DNA of 64,000 nucleotides from Olsenella uli DSM 7084 (GTDB lineage Bacteria; Actinomycetota; Coriobacteriia; Coriobacteriales; Atopobiaceae): NCBI RefSeq assembly GCF_000143845.1, contig NC_014363.1, positions 543,186 to 607,185 of the forward strand, read 5' to 3'. Shown piece by piece: positions 1 to 11,983 of this stretch (position 1 is its first letter; each line of letters starts with the position of its first letter). The notes under the pieces were generated by a model. It saw only the letters and a program-made list of their open reading frames with translations, ran no database searches and was not told where the DNA came from. The position numbers and the translations under genes were made by a program.

Positions 1-477
1 GTCCGTCCCGACCAGGTCGTTGTCGATCGTCTTGGGGATGCCGACGAAGCGGACGCCGCTGCCGACGCGTGAGCCCCAGGCGCCGAGCTTGGCGATGGTG
101 TCCATGGAGTCGTTGCCGCCGATGTAGAGCACCGCGTCGACCTGCTGGCGCTCGAAGGCCGAGAAGAGCCTCTCGTAGGTGCCGGCGTCTTCCGATGCGT
201 CCGGGAGCTTGTACCGGCAGCTGCCCAGCCAGCTGGCAGGCGTGTGGCGCAGCAGCTCGAGCTCGACGCTCGTGGGGAGCGCAGCGTCCAGGTCGACGGT
301 GCGACCGGCCAGGAAGCCCTCTATGCCGTAGCGCATGCCGACGGCGTGGGCTCCCTGCCTGCGGGCGGCACTCACTACGCCGGCGAGACTGGCGTTGATG
401 GCGGCCGTCGGGCCGCCCGACTGGCCTACGAGGACGTTGCGAAGGGTGCCGTGCGTATCGCAAGGGGTGCCGTACAT
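1..477 (-). CDS. 6-phosphofructokinase, PPi-dependent type (3' part outside window)
   Basis: This glycolytic enzyme phosphorylates fructose 6-phosphate at C1 in the cytoplasm, using PPi or ATP. Reading the minus strand from an ATG at 477 gives 159 codons without a stop, so the C-terminal part lies beyond base 1. The N-terminus has the phosphoryl-donor loop GQSGGPTAAIN, then YIGGNDSMDT, then PKTIDNDLVGTD near the edge. The PKTIDNDL form, rather than the PGTIDND form of classical ATP-PfkA, points to the long PPi-PFK clade. A GGAGG sits about 8 bases before the ATG and decides the start. The gene lies 66 bp downstream of the ABC ATPase gene on the same strand and may be co-transcribed. Donor specificity (PPi or ATP) cannot be settled from this fragment. 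Confidence 0.88.
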   Translation of the reverse strand, partial: MYGTPCDTHGTLRNVLVGQSGGPTAAINASLAGVVSAARRQGAHAVGMRYGIEGFLAGRTVDLDAALPTSVELELLRHTPASWLGSCRYKLPDASEDAGTYERLFSAFERQQVDAVLYIGGNDSMDTIAKLGAWGSRVGSGVRFVGIPKTIDNDLVGTD

Positions 478-543
478 GCCACATACCTCCCGGGGGACGG
501 TGCGAAGTAGAACGCTGCAGAGGGAAACGCCGTGGAGGCGACG

Positions 544-1338
544 CTACGACAGGAGCATGCGGTCGTTCGCGAGCTCGCCGCCCGAGGCCTCCTCGAACTT
601 CTGGAGCAGGTCGTGGACGCGCAGACGGCGCTTCTCGTCGTCGCGCGCATCGAAGATGACGTTGCCCTCGTGCATCATGATCAGGCGGTTGCCCAGGCGT
701 ATGGCGTCGTTCATGTTGTGCGTGACCATGAGCGTGGTGAGGCCATGCCCCCCCACGAGCCTCTCGGTCAGGGCCAGGACCTTGGAGGCGGTCTTGGGGT
801 CGAGGGCGGCGGTGTGCTCGTCCAGAAGCAGCAGCTTGGGCTTCTTGAGGATGGCCATGAGCAGGGTGAGCGCCTGGCGCTGACCGCCGGAGAGCAGGCC
901 CACCTTGGAGGTCAAGCGCTCCTCGAGCCCCAGATCGAGCTCGGCCAGGCGCTCTCGGTAGGAGGCGCGCTCGTCTCTGGTGATGCCCCAGCTCAGGCCG
1001 CGACTCTCGCCACGCCTGGCCGCGAGGGCGAGGTTCTCGACGATCTGCATGTCTGCGGCAGTGCCGCGCATGGGGTCCTGGAAGACGCGCCCCAGGTCAG
1101 TGGCCCGCCTGTGCTCGGGCAGCCGGCTGACGTCGCGACCGTCCAGAATGACCTGCCCGCCGTCGAGCGCGAAGACGCCCGCGATGCTGTTGAGCAGCGT
1201 GGACTTGCCGGCGCCGTTGCCACCGATGACGGTGACGAAGTCGCCGGGCTCGAGGTGGAGGTCGACACCGGTGAGCGCGGGCTTCTCGTTGACCGTGCCC
1301 TTGTTGAAGGTCTTGGTGACACCCTTGAGGACTAGCAC
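544..1338 (-). CDS. ABC transporter ATP-binding protein (TrpX-type transporter)
   Basis: This is the cytoplasmic ATPase of an importer formed with the permease and lipoprotein encoded just upstream. The 264-residue protein has Walker A GGNGAGKST (about 39-47), signature LSGGQRQ (149-155), Walker B LLLLDEH (169-175) and the H-loop in VTHNM. The start is a GTG that overlaps the permease stop codon (bases TCGTGCTAG), a classic translational coupling. It resembles the LivG/ThiQ-like ATPases that accompany PF04392 substrate-binding proteins. Some of those systems have been assigned to tryptophan or tyrosine uptake, but the substrate here is not readable from the sequence. Confidence 0.92.
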   Translation of the reverse strand: MLVLKGVTKTFNKGTVNEKPALTGVDLHLEPGDFVTVIGGNGAGKSTLLNSIAGVFALDGGQVILDGRDVSRLPEHRRATDLGRVFQDPMRGTAADMQIVENLALAARRGESRGLSWGITRDERASYRERLAELDLGLEERLTSKVGLLSGGQRQALTLLMAILKKPKLLLLDEHTAALDPKTASKVLALTERLVGGHGLTTLMVTHNMNDAIRLGNRLIMMHEGNVIFDARDDEKRRLRVHDLLQKFEEASGGELANDRMLLS

Positions 1339-2255
1339 GAGCGCTCGCCCCCCTTCGCGTAGGCCCGGCGTTGCCGACCTCGCTCCCAGACGACGGGCAC
1401 GACCAGCGCGAGCGCGACGATGATGGCGGACAGGAGCTTCATGTCGTTGGCGTCCATGCCCAGCTGCAGCACGACGGCGCGGATGAGGAAGTAGACGACG
1501 GATCCCACCACGGCGGAGGCCAGGCGGCTACCGAAGGCCTGCAGCTTACCGGGGGTCAGGCGGCCAAGCACCTCGCCGATGACGATGGCGGCCAGGCCGA
1601 TGACGATGGCACCCGTCCCCATGCCGATGTCCGCGTACTTCTGGCTCTGGCAGATGAGCGCACCGGACAGGCCCACGAGGCCGTTGGAGAGCATGAGGGC
1701 GATGAGCTTGGCGACGCGCACGTCGATGCCCAGGGCACGGCACATGTCCTCGTTCTGGCCGGTGGCGCGCAGCGCGGAGCCGATCTCGGTGCCAAAGAAC
1801 CAGTAGAGGAGGACGATGGCCAGGACCGCGACGACGATGCCCACGACGAGCGCCGCCATGCCCTGCGTGACGTGCAGAAGCGATGCCACGCGGGTGAAGA
1901 CCGTGTCGGCGTTCAGGAGCGGGGTGTTGGACTTGCCCATAACGCGCAGGTTGATGGACCAGAGCGCGATCTGGGTCAGGATGCCCGCAAGGATCGCCGG
2001 GATGTCGAACAGGGTGTGGAGCAGCCCGGTGACGGCGCCCGCCACGACGCCCGCAAGCATACCGAGAAGGACCGCGACGAGCGGGTCCAGACCCATCCCC
2101 ACCGAGCAGACGGCCGCGACGCAGCCGCCCAGGGCAAAGCTTCCGTCTACGGTGAGGTCCGCGATGTCGAGCATCTTGTAGGTGATGAAGACGCCCAGCA
2201 CCATGATGCCCCAGAGGATGCCCTGGGAAACGGCTCCCGAAAGCGCTAGCAGCAT
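1332..2255 (-). CDS. ABC transporter permease (BPD_transp_2/LivH-like)
   Basis: This 307-residue polytopic membrane protein forms the channel of the importer. The start is the ATG at 2255, preceded by GGGGAGAACCAC. It opens MLLALSGAVSQGILWGIMV and continues with the DLTVDGSF segment typical of the branched-chain-type permeases that pair with PF04392 lipoproteins. Around eight to nine hydrophobic helices are visible. The C-terminus is basic and its stop overlaps the ATPase start. The gene is 158 bp downstream of the lipoprotein gene in the same direction, so the order lipoprotein, permease, ATPase is that of a complete importer. Confidence 0.93.
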   Translation of the reverse strand: MLLALSGAVSQGILWGIMVLGVFITYKMLDIADLTVDGSFALGGCVAAVCSVGMGLDPLVAVLLGMLAGVVAGAVTGLLHTLFDIPAILAGILTQIALWSINLRVMGKSNTPLLNADTVFTRVASLLHVTQGMAALVVGIVVAVLAIVLLYWFFGTEIGSALRATGQNEDMCRALGIDVRVAKLIALMLSNGLVGLSGALICQSQKYADIGMGTGAIVIGLAAIVIGEVLGRLTPGKLQAFGSRLASAVVGSVVYFLIRAVVLQLGMDANDMKLLSAIIVALALVVPVVWERGRQRRAYAKGGERSC

Positions 2256-2413
2256 GTGGTTCTCCCCGACATGGTCGTTATGGTTTGCCGTGTACGGCCC
2301 GACGCCGACCGGGGAAAGGGACCCGGCCGACGGCGATCTGCGGTACCCACAGTCTAAGGCAGACGCCTCGAAGGCGGTCTCCTGATAAAGCGGACGTCTG
2401 GCAAGGCGGGGCC

Positions 2414-3391
2414 CTAGGCGTCCAGCACCGAGAGGTCTATGCCCAGGGTCTTGGCGGCCTCCTCGTTGGTGGTCAGCGTGCACTCGGAGACGTCGAGGTG
2501 CTCGATGGGCATCTCGGCGGGCTTGGCCTCGCCGTTAAGGATCCTGACGGCCATCTCGCCTGCCTTGCGCCCCAGCTTGCCATAGTCGATGCCGTACGTG
2601 GCAAGTCCTCCGTTGCCGACCATGCCGCTCTCACCGCAGATGATGGGGAGCTTGTTCTCGGTCGCGACCATGGCGACGGTCTGCATGCCCGCCGCGATGG
2701 TGTTGTCCGTGGGGGCGTAGATGACGTCCACCTTGCCGATCATCGACTCGACGACCTGCTGGATCTCGTTGGAGCTGGAGACCGTGTAGTCCTCGGCGTC
2801 CAAGTTGCGCGCGCTGGCGGCGTCGTGGGCCATGCCCGCCTGCACGCTGGAGTTGGACTCTGCGGTGCAGTAGAGGACGGCAACCCTCTTGGCGTTGGGA
2901 AGGAGCTTCCGCAGCAGGTCGAACTGCTCCTCGACCGGGGTGAGGTCGGAGGTACCGGTGACGTTGCCTCCCGGGGCGTCGTTGTCGGCGACGAGACCGG
3001 AGGCGGCGTAGTCGGTGATGGCGGTGCCGACGATGGGGATGTCGGCCGTGGCGCCCGCCACGGCCTGGCAGGCAGGCGTGGCGATGGCGAGGATGAGGTC
3101 GTTGCCGTCGTTGACCAGCTTGGAGGCGATGGTCTGGCAGGCGGACTGGTCGTTCTGGGCATTCTGCTGGTCGATGGTGTACTTGAGGCCAGCGGCGTCG
3201 AGCGCCTGGACGAAGCCGGCGTTCGCTGCGTCGAGCGCCTTGTGCTCGGTCAGCTGTAGCACGCCGATCTTGAACTGTCCGTGGTCGGAGGGGGAGCCAT
3301 CCGAGCCGGTGTCGGAGCAGGCGGCGATCCCAAAGGCAGCCAGCCCTCCGAATACTGCAAGTGCGTCGCGACGCGTGATGTTTCTGGACAT
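2414..3391 (-). CDS. ABC substrate-binding lipoprotein (PF04392 family)
   Basis: This is the extracellular, lipid-anchored receptor of the importer encoded downstream. The 325-residue protein has a signal with a twin arginine (TRRDALAVFGG) and lipobox IAAC, giving lipidation at Cys25. Export may be by Tat, although the motif is imperfect. The mature part starts FKIGVLQLTEHKALD and runs through two periplasmic-binding-like lobes, including IVGTAITDYAASG and CGESGMVGNGGLATYG, which are typical of the ABC_sub_bind (DUF534) family. An AGGAGGAGG precedes the ATG. Members have been linked to tryptophan or other aromatic amino acids, but the ligand here is inferred only by family. Confidence 0.92.
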   Translation of the reverse strand: MSRNITRRDALAVFGGLAAFGIAACSDTGSDGSPSDHGQFKIGVLQLTEHKALDAANAGFVQALDAAGLKYTIDQQNAQNDQSACQTIASKLVNDGNDLILAIATPACQAVAGATADIPIVGTAITDYAASGLVADNDAPGGNVTGTSDLTPVEEQFDLLRKLLPNAKRVAVLYCTAESNSSVQAGMAHDAASARNLDAEDYTVSSSNEIQQVVESMIGKVDVIYAPTDNTIAAGMQTVAMVATENKLPIICGESGMVGNGGLATYGIDYGKLGRKAGEMAVRILNGEAKPAEMPIEHLDVSECTLTTNEEAAKTLGIDLSVLDA

Positions 3392-3565
3392 GCCGACTTC
3401 CTCCTCCTAGGTTCTGCCGCGCTCTGGTGCGCGACGACGGGTCGCTTTCGTGTCATCAGGACCTTCCTGCCACCCAAGGACGGTGGTGTGACCGGACCAT
3501 CATCGCCGCATGCGCCCCATGGAACGCCTTGCAATAACAATTGATTACAGAGTCGTAACCGGCGC

Positions 3566-3674
3566 CGTGGCGGGCGTGTCGTGCGCGGGTGCCATGTCCG
3601 CGTGGCGGGCGTGTCGTGCGCGGGCGCGCCGTGTCCGCGTGGCGGGTGTGTGTCGTGCGCGGGTGCCATGTTGG
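3566..3674. repeat. Three tandem GC-rich repeats of 35-37 bp
   Basis: Three head-to-tail units begin at 3566, 3601 and 3638. Each opens CGTGGCGGGYGTG and continues through GTGCGCGGG, with indels of 2 bp. They lie in the 426-bp space between the divergently oriented lipoprotein and alcohol dehydrogenase genes. That space otherwise shows only an AT-rich patch near 3535-3550, which could hold the lipoprotein promoter. Reading frames across the repeats give low-complexity Arg/His/Pro peptides and are not believed to be coding. Confidence 0.8.
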
Positions 3675-3817
3675 CTCAGGCATGGCCAGCGCATGTGTCG
3701 TCCATGTGCCCATCGTCCGCGCACGACGCGCCCCAGTCGCCGGATGGCGGGTATAAGGCCGATAGGGTTCCGGGGTCGTGCTCCCCGGGGCTGGTCTTCT
3801 CGCGAGGGGAGTGGGGT

Positions 3818-4978
3818 ATGTACGACTTCATGTTTCACGTTCCGACCAAGATCTACTTCGGCAGGGGGCAGATATCACATCTCGCCGAGCTGTCGGACTT
3901 TGGCCAGAAGGCACTGCTGGTCTACGGCGGCGGTTCCATTAAGCGCAACGGCATCTACGACGAGGCGATTCGGATCTTGACCCACGCTGGCATCGAGGTC
4001 GTCGAGCTTTCGGGCGTCGAGCCCAACCCGCGCATCGAGACCGTTCGCCGTGGCGTCGGCCTCTGTGCACGGGAGGGTGTGGACATGGTGCTTGCCATCG
4101 GCGGCGGCTCTACCATCGATTGCGCCAAGGTCGTGGCGGCTGGCGCCAGGTATGACGGTGACCCATGGGACCTGGTACTTGACGGGTCGAAGGCCGCTTC
4201 GGCACTGCCCATCTTCTCGGTCCTGACGCTCTCTGCGACGGGTTCCGAGATGGATGCGTTCGCGGTCATCTCCGACATGTCCAAGAACGAGAAGTGGGGC
4301 ACCGGCGCCGAGTGCATGAAGCCGACGATGTCCGTGCTTGATCCCAGCTACACGTTCAGCGTGAGTCCCAAGCAGACCGCAGCCGGCACGGCCGACATGA
4401 TGAGCCATACCTTCGAGAGCTACTTCTCGATGGACGAGGGTGCCTACGTGCAGAAGCGCCTGGCCGAGGGGCTCCTTGGGACCATGATTCACTTTGGTCC
4501 CATCGCGCTTGCCCACCCGGATGACTACGACGCCCGCGCCAACCTCATGTGGGCGGCAAGCCATGCGATCAACGGCCTCGTAAGCGACGGCTGCTCGCCT
4601 GCCTGGTGCGTTCACCCCATGGAGCACGAGCTTTCCGCGTTCTACGACATCACGCACGGCGAGGGGCTGGCGATCTTGACCCCCGCCTGGATGGAGCATG
4701 TCCTGGATGCCCAGACCGCACCGCTCTTCGCGGCGTACGGCTGCAACGTCTGGGGCCTGTCCGGCGTTGATGACATGAAGGTGGCGCGTGAGGCCATCTC
4801 CAGGACGCGCGCGTTCTTTGTCGAGGCCATGCACCTTCCTGCAACCCTGCGCGAAGTCGGCATCACGGACGAAAAGAACTTCGAGGTGATGGCTCGGAAG
4901 GCGGCCGATGGCTGCAAGGGGTCCTTCGTCGCCCTGTCGCAGGATGACATCGTGGAGATATACCGTGCGGCACTGTAG
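3818..4978 (+). CDS. Iron-containing alcohol dehydrogenase (BdhA/YqhD-like)
   Basis: A 386-residue cytoplasmic NAD(P)H-dependent oxidoreductase that interconverts alcohols and aldehydes. The ATG at 3818 follows GAGGGGAGTGGGGT. The opening MYDFMFHVPTKIYFGRGQI and the nucleotide-binding GGGSTIDCAK (95-104) are characteristic of the butanol dehydrogenase branch. Metal-ligand segments are visible as GTADMMSHTFESY, HPMEHELSAFYD and ITHGEGLAI. The gene appears to be a single-gene unit. A fermentative role in reducing aldehydes and reoxidising NAD(P)H is likely, but the substrate range is not predictable. Confidence 0.93.
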   Translation: MYDFMFHVPTKIYFGRGQISHLAELSDFGQKALLVYGGGSIKRNGIYDEAIRILTHAGIEVVELSGVEPNPRIETVRRGVGLCAREGVDMVLAIGGGSTIDCAKVVAAGARYDGDPWDLVLDGSKAASALPIFSVLTLSATGSEMDAFAVISDMSKNEKWGTGAECMKPTMSVLDPSYTFSVSPKQTAAGTADMMSHTFESYFSMDEGAYVQKRLAEGLLGTMIHFGPIALAHPDDYDARANLMWAASHAINGLVSDGCSPAWCVHPMEHELSAFYDITHGEGLAILTPAWMEHVLDAQTAPLFAAYGCNVWGLSGVDDMKVAREAISRTRAFFVEAMHLPATLREVGITDEKNFEVMARKAADGCKGSFVALSQDDIVEIYRAAL

Positions 4979-5033
4979 GTAGGACGTTTCGTGACGCTGG
5001 CATCTTGCGGTGTCGAGGCGGAATGCTGTGTAC

Positions 5034-5172
5034 TGTGCTGCGGGGCGAACCGCTGTGCTGCGGGGCGAACCGCTAACCTCGCATATTCTGTAGTTGGGAT
5101 CGTTCTCATACGAGGTTAGCGGTTGCTCACGCCTGCGGGTGCTCACGCCTGCGGGTGCTCACGCCTGGGGGT
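5034..5172. repeat. Compound repeat: direct repeats flanking a 13-bp palindrome
   Basis: Downstream of the alcohol dehydrogenase there are two perfect 20-bp units (5034-5053 and 5054-5073). Next comes a perfect 13-bp inverted repeat, ACCGCTAACCTCG at 5069-5081 against 5111-5123, with a 29-nt loop. After that come three 16-bp units GCTCACGCCTGCGGGT (5125-5172, the last one slightly diverged). The palindrome could act as a bidirectional terminator for the two converging genes, although no T-run follows. Confidence 0.75.
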
Positions 5173-5196
5173 AGCGGTCTTTGCGCGCTTCGCCTC

Positions 5197-6246
5197 TCAA
5201 TAGGGGTGTAGTAGCAGGTGGTGCAACTTGCTCTGCTGGCGGCATGCCTCCCTGTCCGTAGCTGCGGGTTTCCTGCCCAGGGCACGCGTGACCTGGCTTG
5301 CCAAGACCTGATACTTCCTGAAATCGAGCATCTGCTCCTTTGTCACATGCATGACATGCCTCCCCATGGCCGTGAGCGCGTTCGAGCGCTCGTCGTCCTC
5401 GGCGAGCTTCGAGCGTTTTGTATCGGCCGAGTGGAAGAGATCGCTGTCATACTCGACGACGAGGTGCCGTTCAGGCCAATAGAGGTCCGGACGGTAGCTT
5501 ACTGTCCTTCCCCCGGTACCCGTGAGCTCGAGCAGCTCGTTTAGATGTGGTTGGGGGAGCTGGAAGCCACCGTAGCGCCTCTGCAGAGTAAGCCCAAGGG
5601 CAAGTGCGGTCTCCATGGGCGAGTAAGAGTTGGGCATGGCATGACTTGTGACTCGCCGCAGCATCTGGATTCCCTGATGCCCCTCATGCGCATCCACGAA
5701 GCCATGCAGCTCGTTGGCTGACAGGAGCGTCTCTGTGCCAAAGCTCGTGTTGCCTCGGATTGGGGCAAGGCGATAGGTTCCCATGAGCTCCATTGCGACG
5801 AGCGTCAGCCTGATGGTGCCGGCCAACTGGGAATATGGGCTGCGGTTGAGCCGCCTTCTGTCATCCATGGCCTCAGCCGAGGTGCCCGTGCGGCGGTCAC
5901 GTCGAAAGACGTTCGAGCACAGCTGTAGGAGCGTGAACGATGGGGAGCTCACCCACACGTCGTCGCTCACTCTCCAGAAGGGGTCTGAGGGAAGGCGGGC
6001 GCTCCAGCGGTGGAACGCGACTTCGGGCGAGCGGACCCGGTTTTTATCAGGTAGCAGCAGATGAAGCGGCCTTTCGAGCGACCCTAGCGCGCCTAGGCAG
6101 GCTAGGGCGGAGCATCCGCTCGAATCGAGCCTGTCCCGTCGTGGCCATCGATCGGCGATCTCGCCCAATTCGCGGTAGGTGCCAGAGTCGACACTTGCGG
6201 CAAGGCGGTAGTACTCGAGCGCTGACTCGTGCGAGAGAACTATCAT
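5197..6246 (-). CDS. Hypothetical protein with DUF559/Vsr-like endonuclease-type C-terminus
   Basis: I do not recognise this protein as a named family. The start is taken as the ATG at 6246 (MIVLSHESALEYYRLA), giving 349 residues. Longer readings upstream run into repeat DNA. The N-terminal half resembles the AbiEi-like or winged-helix proteins common in Coriobacteria. The C-terminal third has a PD-(D/E)xK-like pattern: LYWPERHLVVEYDSDLFH, then SKLAEDDERSNALTAMG, then HVMHVTKEQM. This recalls DUF559 and very-short-patch-repair nucleases. It stands alone between repeat-bearing intergenic regions. A DNA-processing or defence role is possible but unproven. Confidence 0.6.
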   Translation of the reverse strand: MIVLSHESALEYYRLAASVDSGTYRELGEIADRWPRRDRLDSSGCSALACLGALGSLERPLHLLLPDKNRVRSPEVAFHRWSARLPSDPFWRVSDDVWVSSPSFTLLQLCSNVFRRDRRTGTSAEAMDDRRRLNRSPYSQLAGTIRLTLVAMELMGTYRLAPIRGNTSFGTETLLSANELHGFVDAHEGHQGIQMLRRVTSHAMPNSYSPMETALALGLTLQRRYGGFQLPQPHLNELLELTGTGGRTVSYRPDLYWPERHLVVEYDSDLFHSADTKRSKLAEDDERSNALTAMGRHVMHVTKEQMLDFRKYQVLASQVTRALGRKPAATDREACRQQSKLHHLLLHPY

Positions 6247-6408
6247 GCCCGCCTCCGTGTGATCGATTGCTGGTATCCGGCACCACTGTGCATCATGCCG
6301 CTTGCAGTGAGGCCGTTTTCTATTTGCCTCAAGGTCGCAGTCATTCGCTTTTCCGCCAACCCATGCATTCGCTCGACGCCATGCATGACATGCATGACAT
6401 GTATGTAG

Positions 6409-6493
6409 ACGGCCACGGTCACAGGACGGCCACAGCCACAGGACGGCCACGGTCACAGGACGGCCACGGTCACAGGACGGCCACAGCCACAGG
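6409..6493. repeat. Five 17-bp tandem repeats
   Basis: Five units of 17 bp (ACGGCCACGGTCACAGG and the variant ACGGCCACAGCCACAGG) run without spacer. Just before them a shorter repeat built on ATGCATGAC occupies about 6380-6404. They lie in the 519-bp space between the nuclease-like gene and the PFOR gene. The rest of this space shows a duplicated TTAGGCCTGTGCT near 6655-6680 and no convincing gene. Confidence 0.85.
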
Positions 6494-6765
6494 ACGGCGC
6501 CACGGACAGCTCGCGCGGCGGACCACTTGTCGTCCCTGCCGCCTGCGACCGTGCTTGACAGGGTGCCTGACGCAGCACGTAGCCTGGTGCAACATGAATA
6601 CGCTCGGATGCGTCATGCTGCTTCAAAGTGGTTGCGTTATGATGAACTTCGTTTAGGCCTGTGCTTTTAGGCCTGTGCTGGGGGACACAGCCGACACGAC
6701 CTTGACTTGCTCTTGGAACGAGCCGCCGAAGACGGCGGGGCGCATCGCTTTTCGAAGGAGAGGAT

Positions 6766-10320
<3,555 letters not shown>

Positions 10321-10384
10321 GGACCAGAGGCGGTGGGCTGCGACGTGAGATTGTGCGCAGTCACGAACCCATAGGCTAGGCTGG

Positions 10385-10415
10385 CCGGGCTGGGGGCGTA
10401 GCGCCTCCGGCCCGG
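10385..10415 (+). terminator. Hairpin terminator after the PFOR gene
   Basis: A GC-rich stem (CCGGGC against GCCCGG, with an inner GGCG/CGCC) begins about 65 bp after the stop codon and is followed by a short pyrimidine run TCTTCCTC. It is a plausible intrinsic terminator, but the T-tract is weak. Confidence 0.6.
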
Positions 10416-10582
10416 TCTTCCTCGTCTCGTGCGACCATTCGGGAGGTTTTTCGGGCGATTTGTCGATTATGCCAGGCATCCGCATGCGCTAGGGTTTGCT
10501 GCGCCCGATATTGGACCTGGTATCGGAAGGTGCTGCCCGGGGCCTTGGGTGGCACATGGCCATGACGGGAAGGTGCGATCAC

Positions 10583-11629
10583 ATGCGCGAGAATCGTATT
10601 CGCAGGCTGCACGCTGCGGCCGTGGCCGCTGTGGCGGCCGTGCTGTCCGCCGCGCTTGTCGCCTGCGGGGGGCAGGCCGCCCCCTCGGGTCAACCCGCCG
10701 ACACCGATGCACGGCAGTCCGAGGCCGTGGGGTCCGTCGACGTCAAGGTGGCGTCCCTCAAGGGCCCGACCTCCATCGGCCTCGCGTCGTTCATGGACAA
10801 GGCCGCAAGCGACCCCGGCAGCCTGGCCAACGCATACGACTTCACTGTGGCCGGCTCTGCCGACGAGGTCGTGCCCTCCCTCATCCAGGGCGATGTCGAC
10901 ATCGCCCTCGTCCCGGCCAACGTCGCCTCCGTCCTCTACAACAAGACCGCAGGCGGTGTCGTGGCCCTCGACGTCAACACGCTCGGCGTTCTCTCTGTGG
11001 TGACGGCCGATTCCGGTGTGGTGGACTTCTCGGCGCTGTCGGGGCGGACCGTCTACATGACGGGCAAGGGGGCGACGCCCGAGTACGTCATGAACTACCT
11101 CCTCGAGAGGAACGGGCTTGCCGGGCAGGTGACGCTCGAGTTCAAGAGCGAGGCCACCGAGGTCGTCCAGGCCATCTCCCAGGACCTTGATGCCGTCGCC
11201 GTGCTGCCGCAGCCCTACGTCACGGTGGCCTGTGCCAAGAACCCCTCGCTCAAGGCAACCATCGACCTCAACGATGTCTGGGACACGGCGTCTGCGGACG
11301 GCTCAAGGCTCGTCACGGGTGTGACGGTGGCGCGCAGGGAGTTCCTCGAGGAGCATCCCGACGCCGTCAGGGAGTTCGTCGAGCGGCAGTCCGCCTCCGT
11401 CGATGCGGCGAACGCCGATCCTGAGGGCACGGCGCCCCTGGTCGTGAACGCGGGCATCGTGGACAGCGAGCAGATCGCCGCGAAGGCCATTCCCGGATGC
11501 CATCTGGTCTGCCTGACCGGGGACGATCTCAGGGGGGCGCTCTCGGGCTACCTCAAGACCCTCTTTGATGCCGACGCCAGTTCCGTGGGCGGCTCTCTTC
11601 CCGGTGACGACTTCTACTACGCCGGGTAG
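10583..11629 (+). CDS. Orphan substrate-binding lipoprotein, NMT1/SsuA-like
   Basis: This 348-residue protein has a signal peptide ending in the lipobox LVAC (Cys28). The mature part matches the NMT1/THI5/SsuA group of ABC receptors: VKVASLKGPTSIGLASFMD, then IQGDVDIALVPANVASVLYN, then TGKGATPEYVMNYLLERNG. The ATG at 10583 is favoured over upstream ATGs at 10557 and 10563 because GGGAAGG lies about 9 bases ahead and the signal peptide then starts correctly. No permease or ATPase gene adjoins it, so it either works with a transporter elsewhere or has another sensing role. Family ligands include nitrate, sulfonates and pyrimidine precursors. Confidence 0.85.
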   Translation: MRENRIRRLHAAAVAAVAAVLSAALVACGGQAAPSGQPADTDARQSEAVGSVDVKVASLKGPTSIGLASFMDKAASDPGSLANAYDFTVAGSADEVVPSLIQGDVDIALVPANVASVLYNKTAGGVVALDVNTLGVLSVVTADSGVVDFSALSGRTVYMTGKGATPEYVMNYLLERNGLAGQVTLEFKSEATEVVQAISQDLDAVAVLPQPYVTVACAKNPSLKATIDLNDVWDTASADGSRLVTGVTVARREFLEEHPDAVREFVERQSASVDAANADPEGTAPLVVNAGIVDSEQIAAKAIPGCHLVCLTGDDLRGALSGYLKTLFDADASSVGGSLPGDDFYYAG

Positions 11630-11687
11630 CTCGCCATGCGGAACGCATGGTCCTGGGACCCCGGATCGCCGGCCTCGGCCATCGGAA

Positions 11688-11735
11688 GCGAGTGTTTCTG
11701 CGAGTACTTTTGCGAGTGCTTCTAGAGTACTTTTA
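11688..11735. repeat. Four 12-bp tandem repeats
   Basis: Four units of the form GCGAGTRYTTYT (the last beginning AGAG) lie 58 bp after the lipoprotein stop. The last unit runs into an inverted pair CTTCTA/TAGAAG. No open reading frame spans them convincingly. Confidence 0.7.
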
Positions 11736-11825
11736 GAAGTGAGCACCTTTTAGTCCCCTCGGGGGCATCTCGCGTCCGAGAAGTGCGTATCTTGCGATAT
11801 CATCGCAGGTACCGGGCTTGTCGAA

Positions 11826-11903
11826 ATTGCCAGAAGTGAGTAGCGGCACTCACTTCTGGGTAGCGGCACTCACTTCTGGGTAGCGGCACTCACTTCTGGC
11901 AAT
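11826..11903. repeat. 16-bp palindrome enclosing three 20-bp tandem repeats
   Basis: The outer arms ATTGCCAGAAGTGAGT (11826-11841) and its exact reverse complement (11888-11903) enclose copies of TAGCGGCACTCACTTCTGG in tandem. Each copy also carries the right-arm sequence, so several alternative hairpins are possible. It sits between converging genes (the lipoprotein and HelD) and may serve as a terminator. The 354-bp intergenic space contains no credible gene. Confidence 0.8.
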
Positions 11904-11983
11904 CGGGACCTGTGGGCTCCGGACCCGTGGCTCCGGGAGAGGATGCTCCGTCGCGCTCCGGCACCCGGCCGCGCCGCCTCGCG

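Noticed and set aside
3391-3545. T-box-like GGTGGCAGG in the leader of the TrpX-type lipoprotein
   Set aside because: The core AAGGTGGNACCGCG is not present and no specifier stem or terminator could be drawn.
3545-3838. Minus-strand reading with Arg/His/Pro repeats over the 36-bp tandem repeats
   Set aside because: The peptide only mirrors the DNA repeat, has no ribosome-binding site and is of low complexity.
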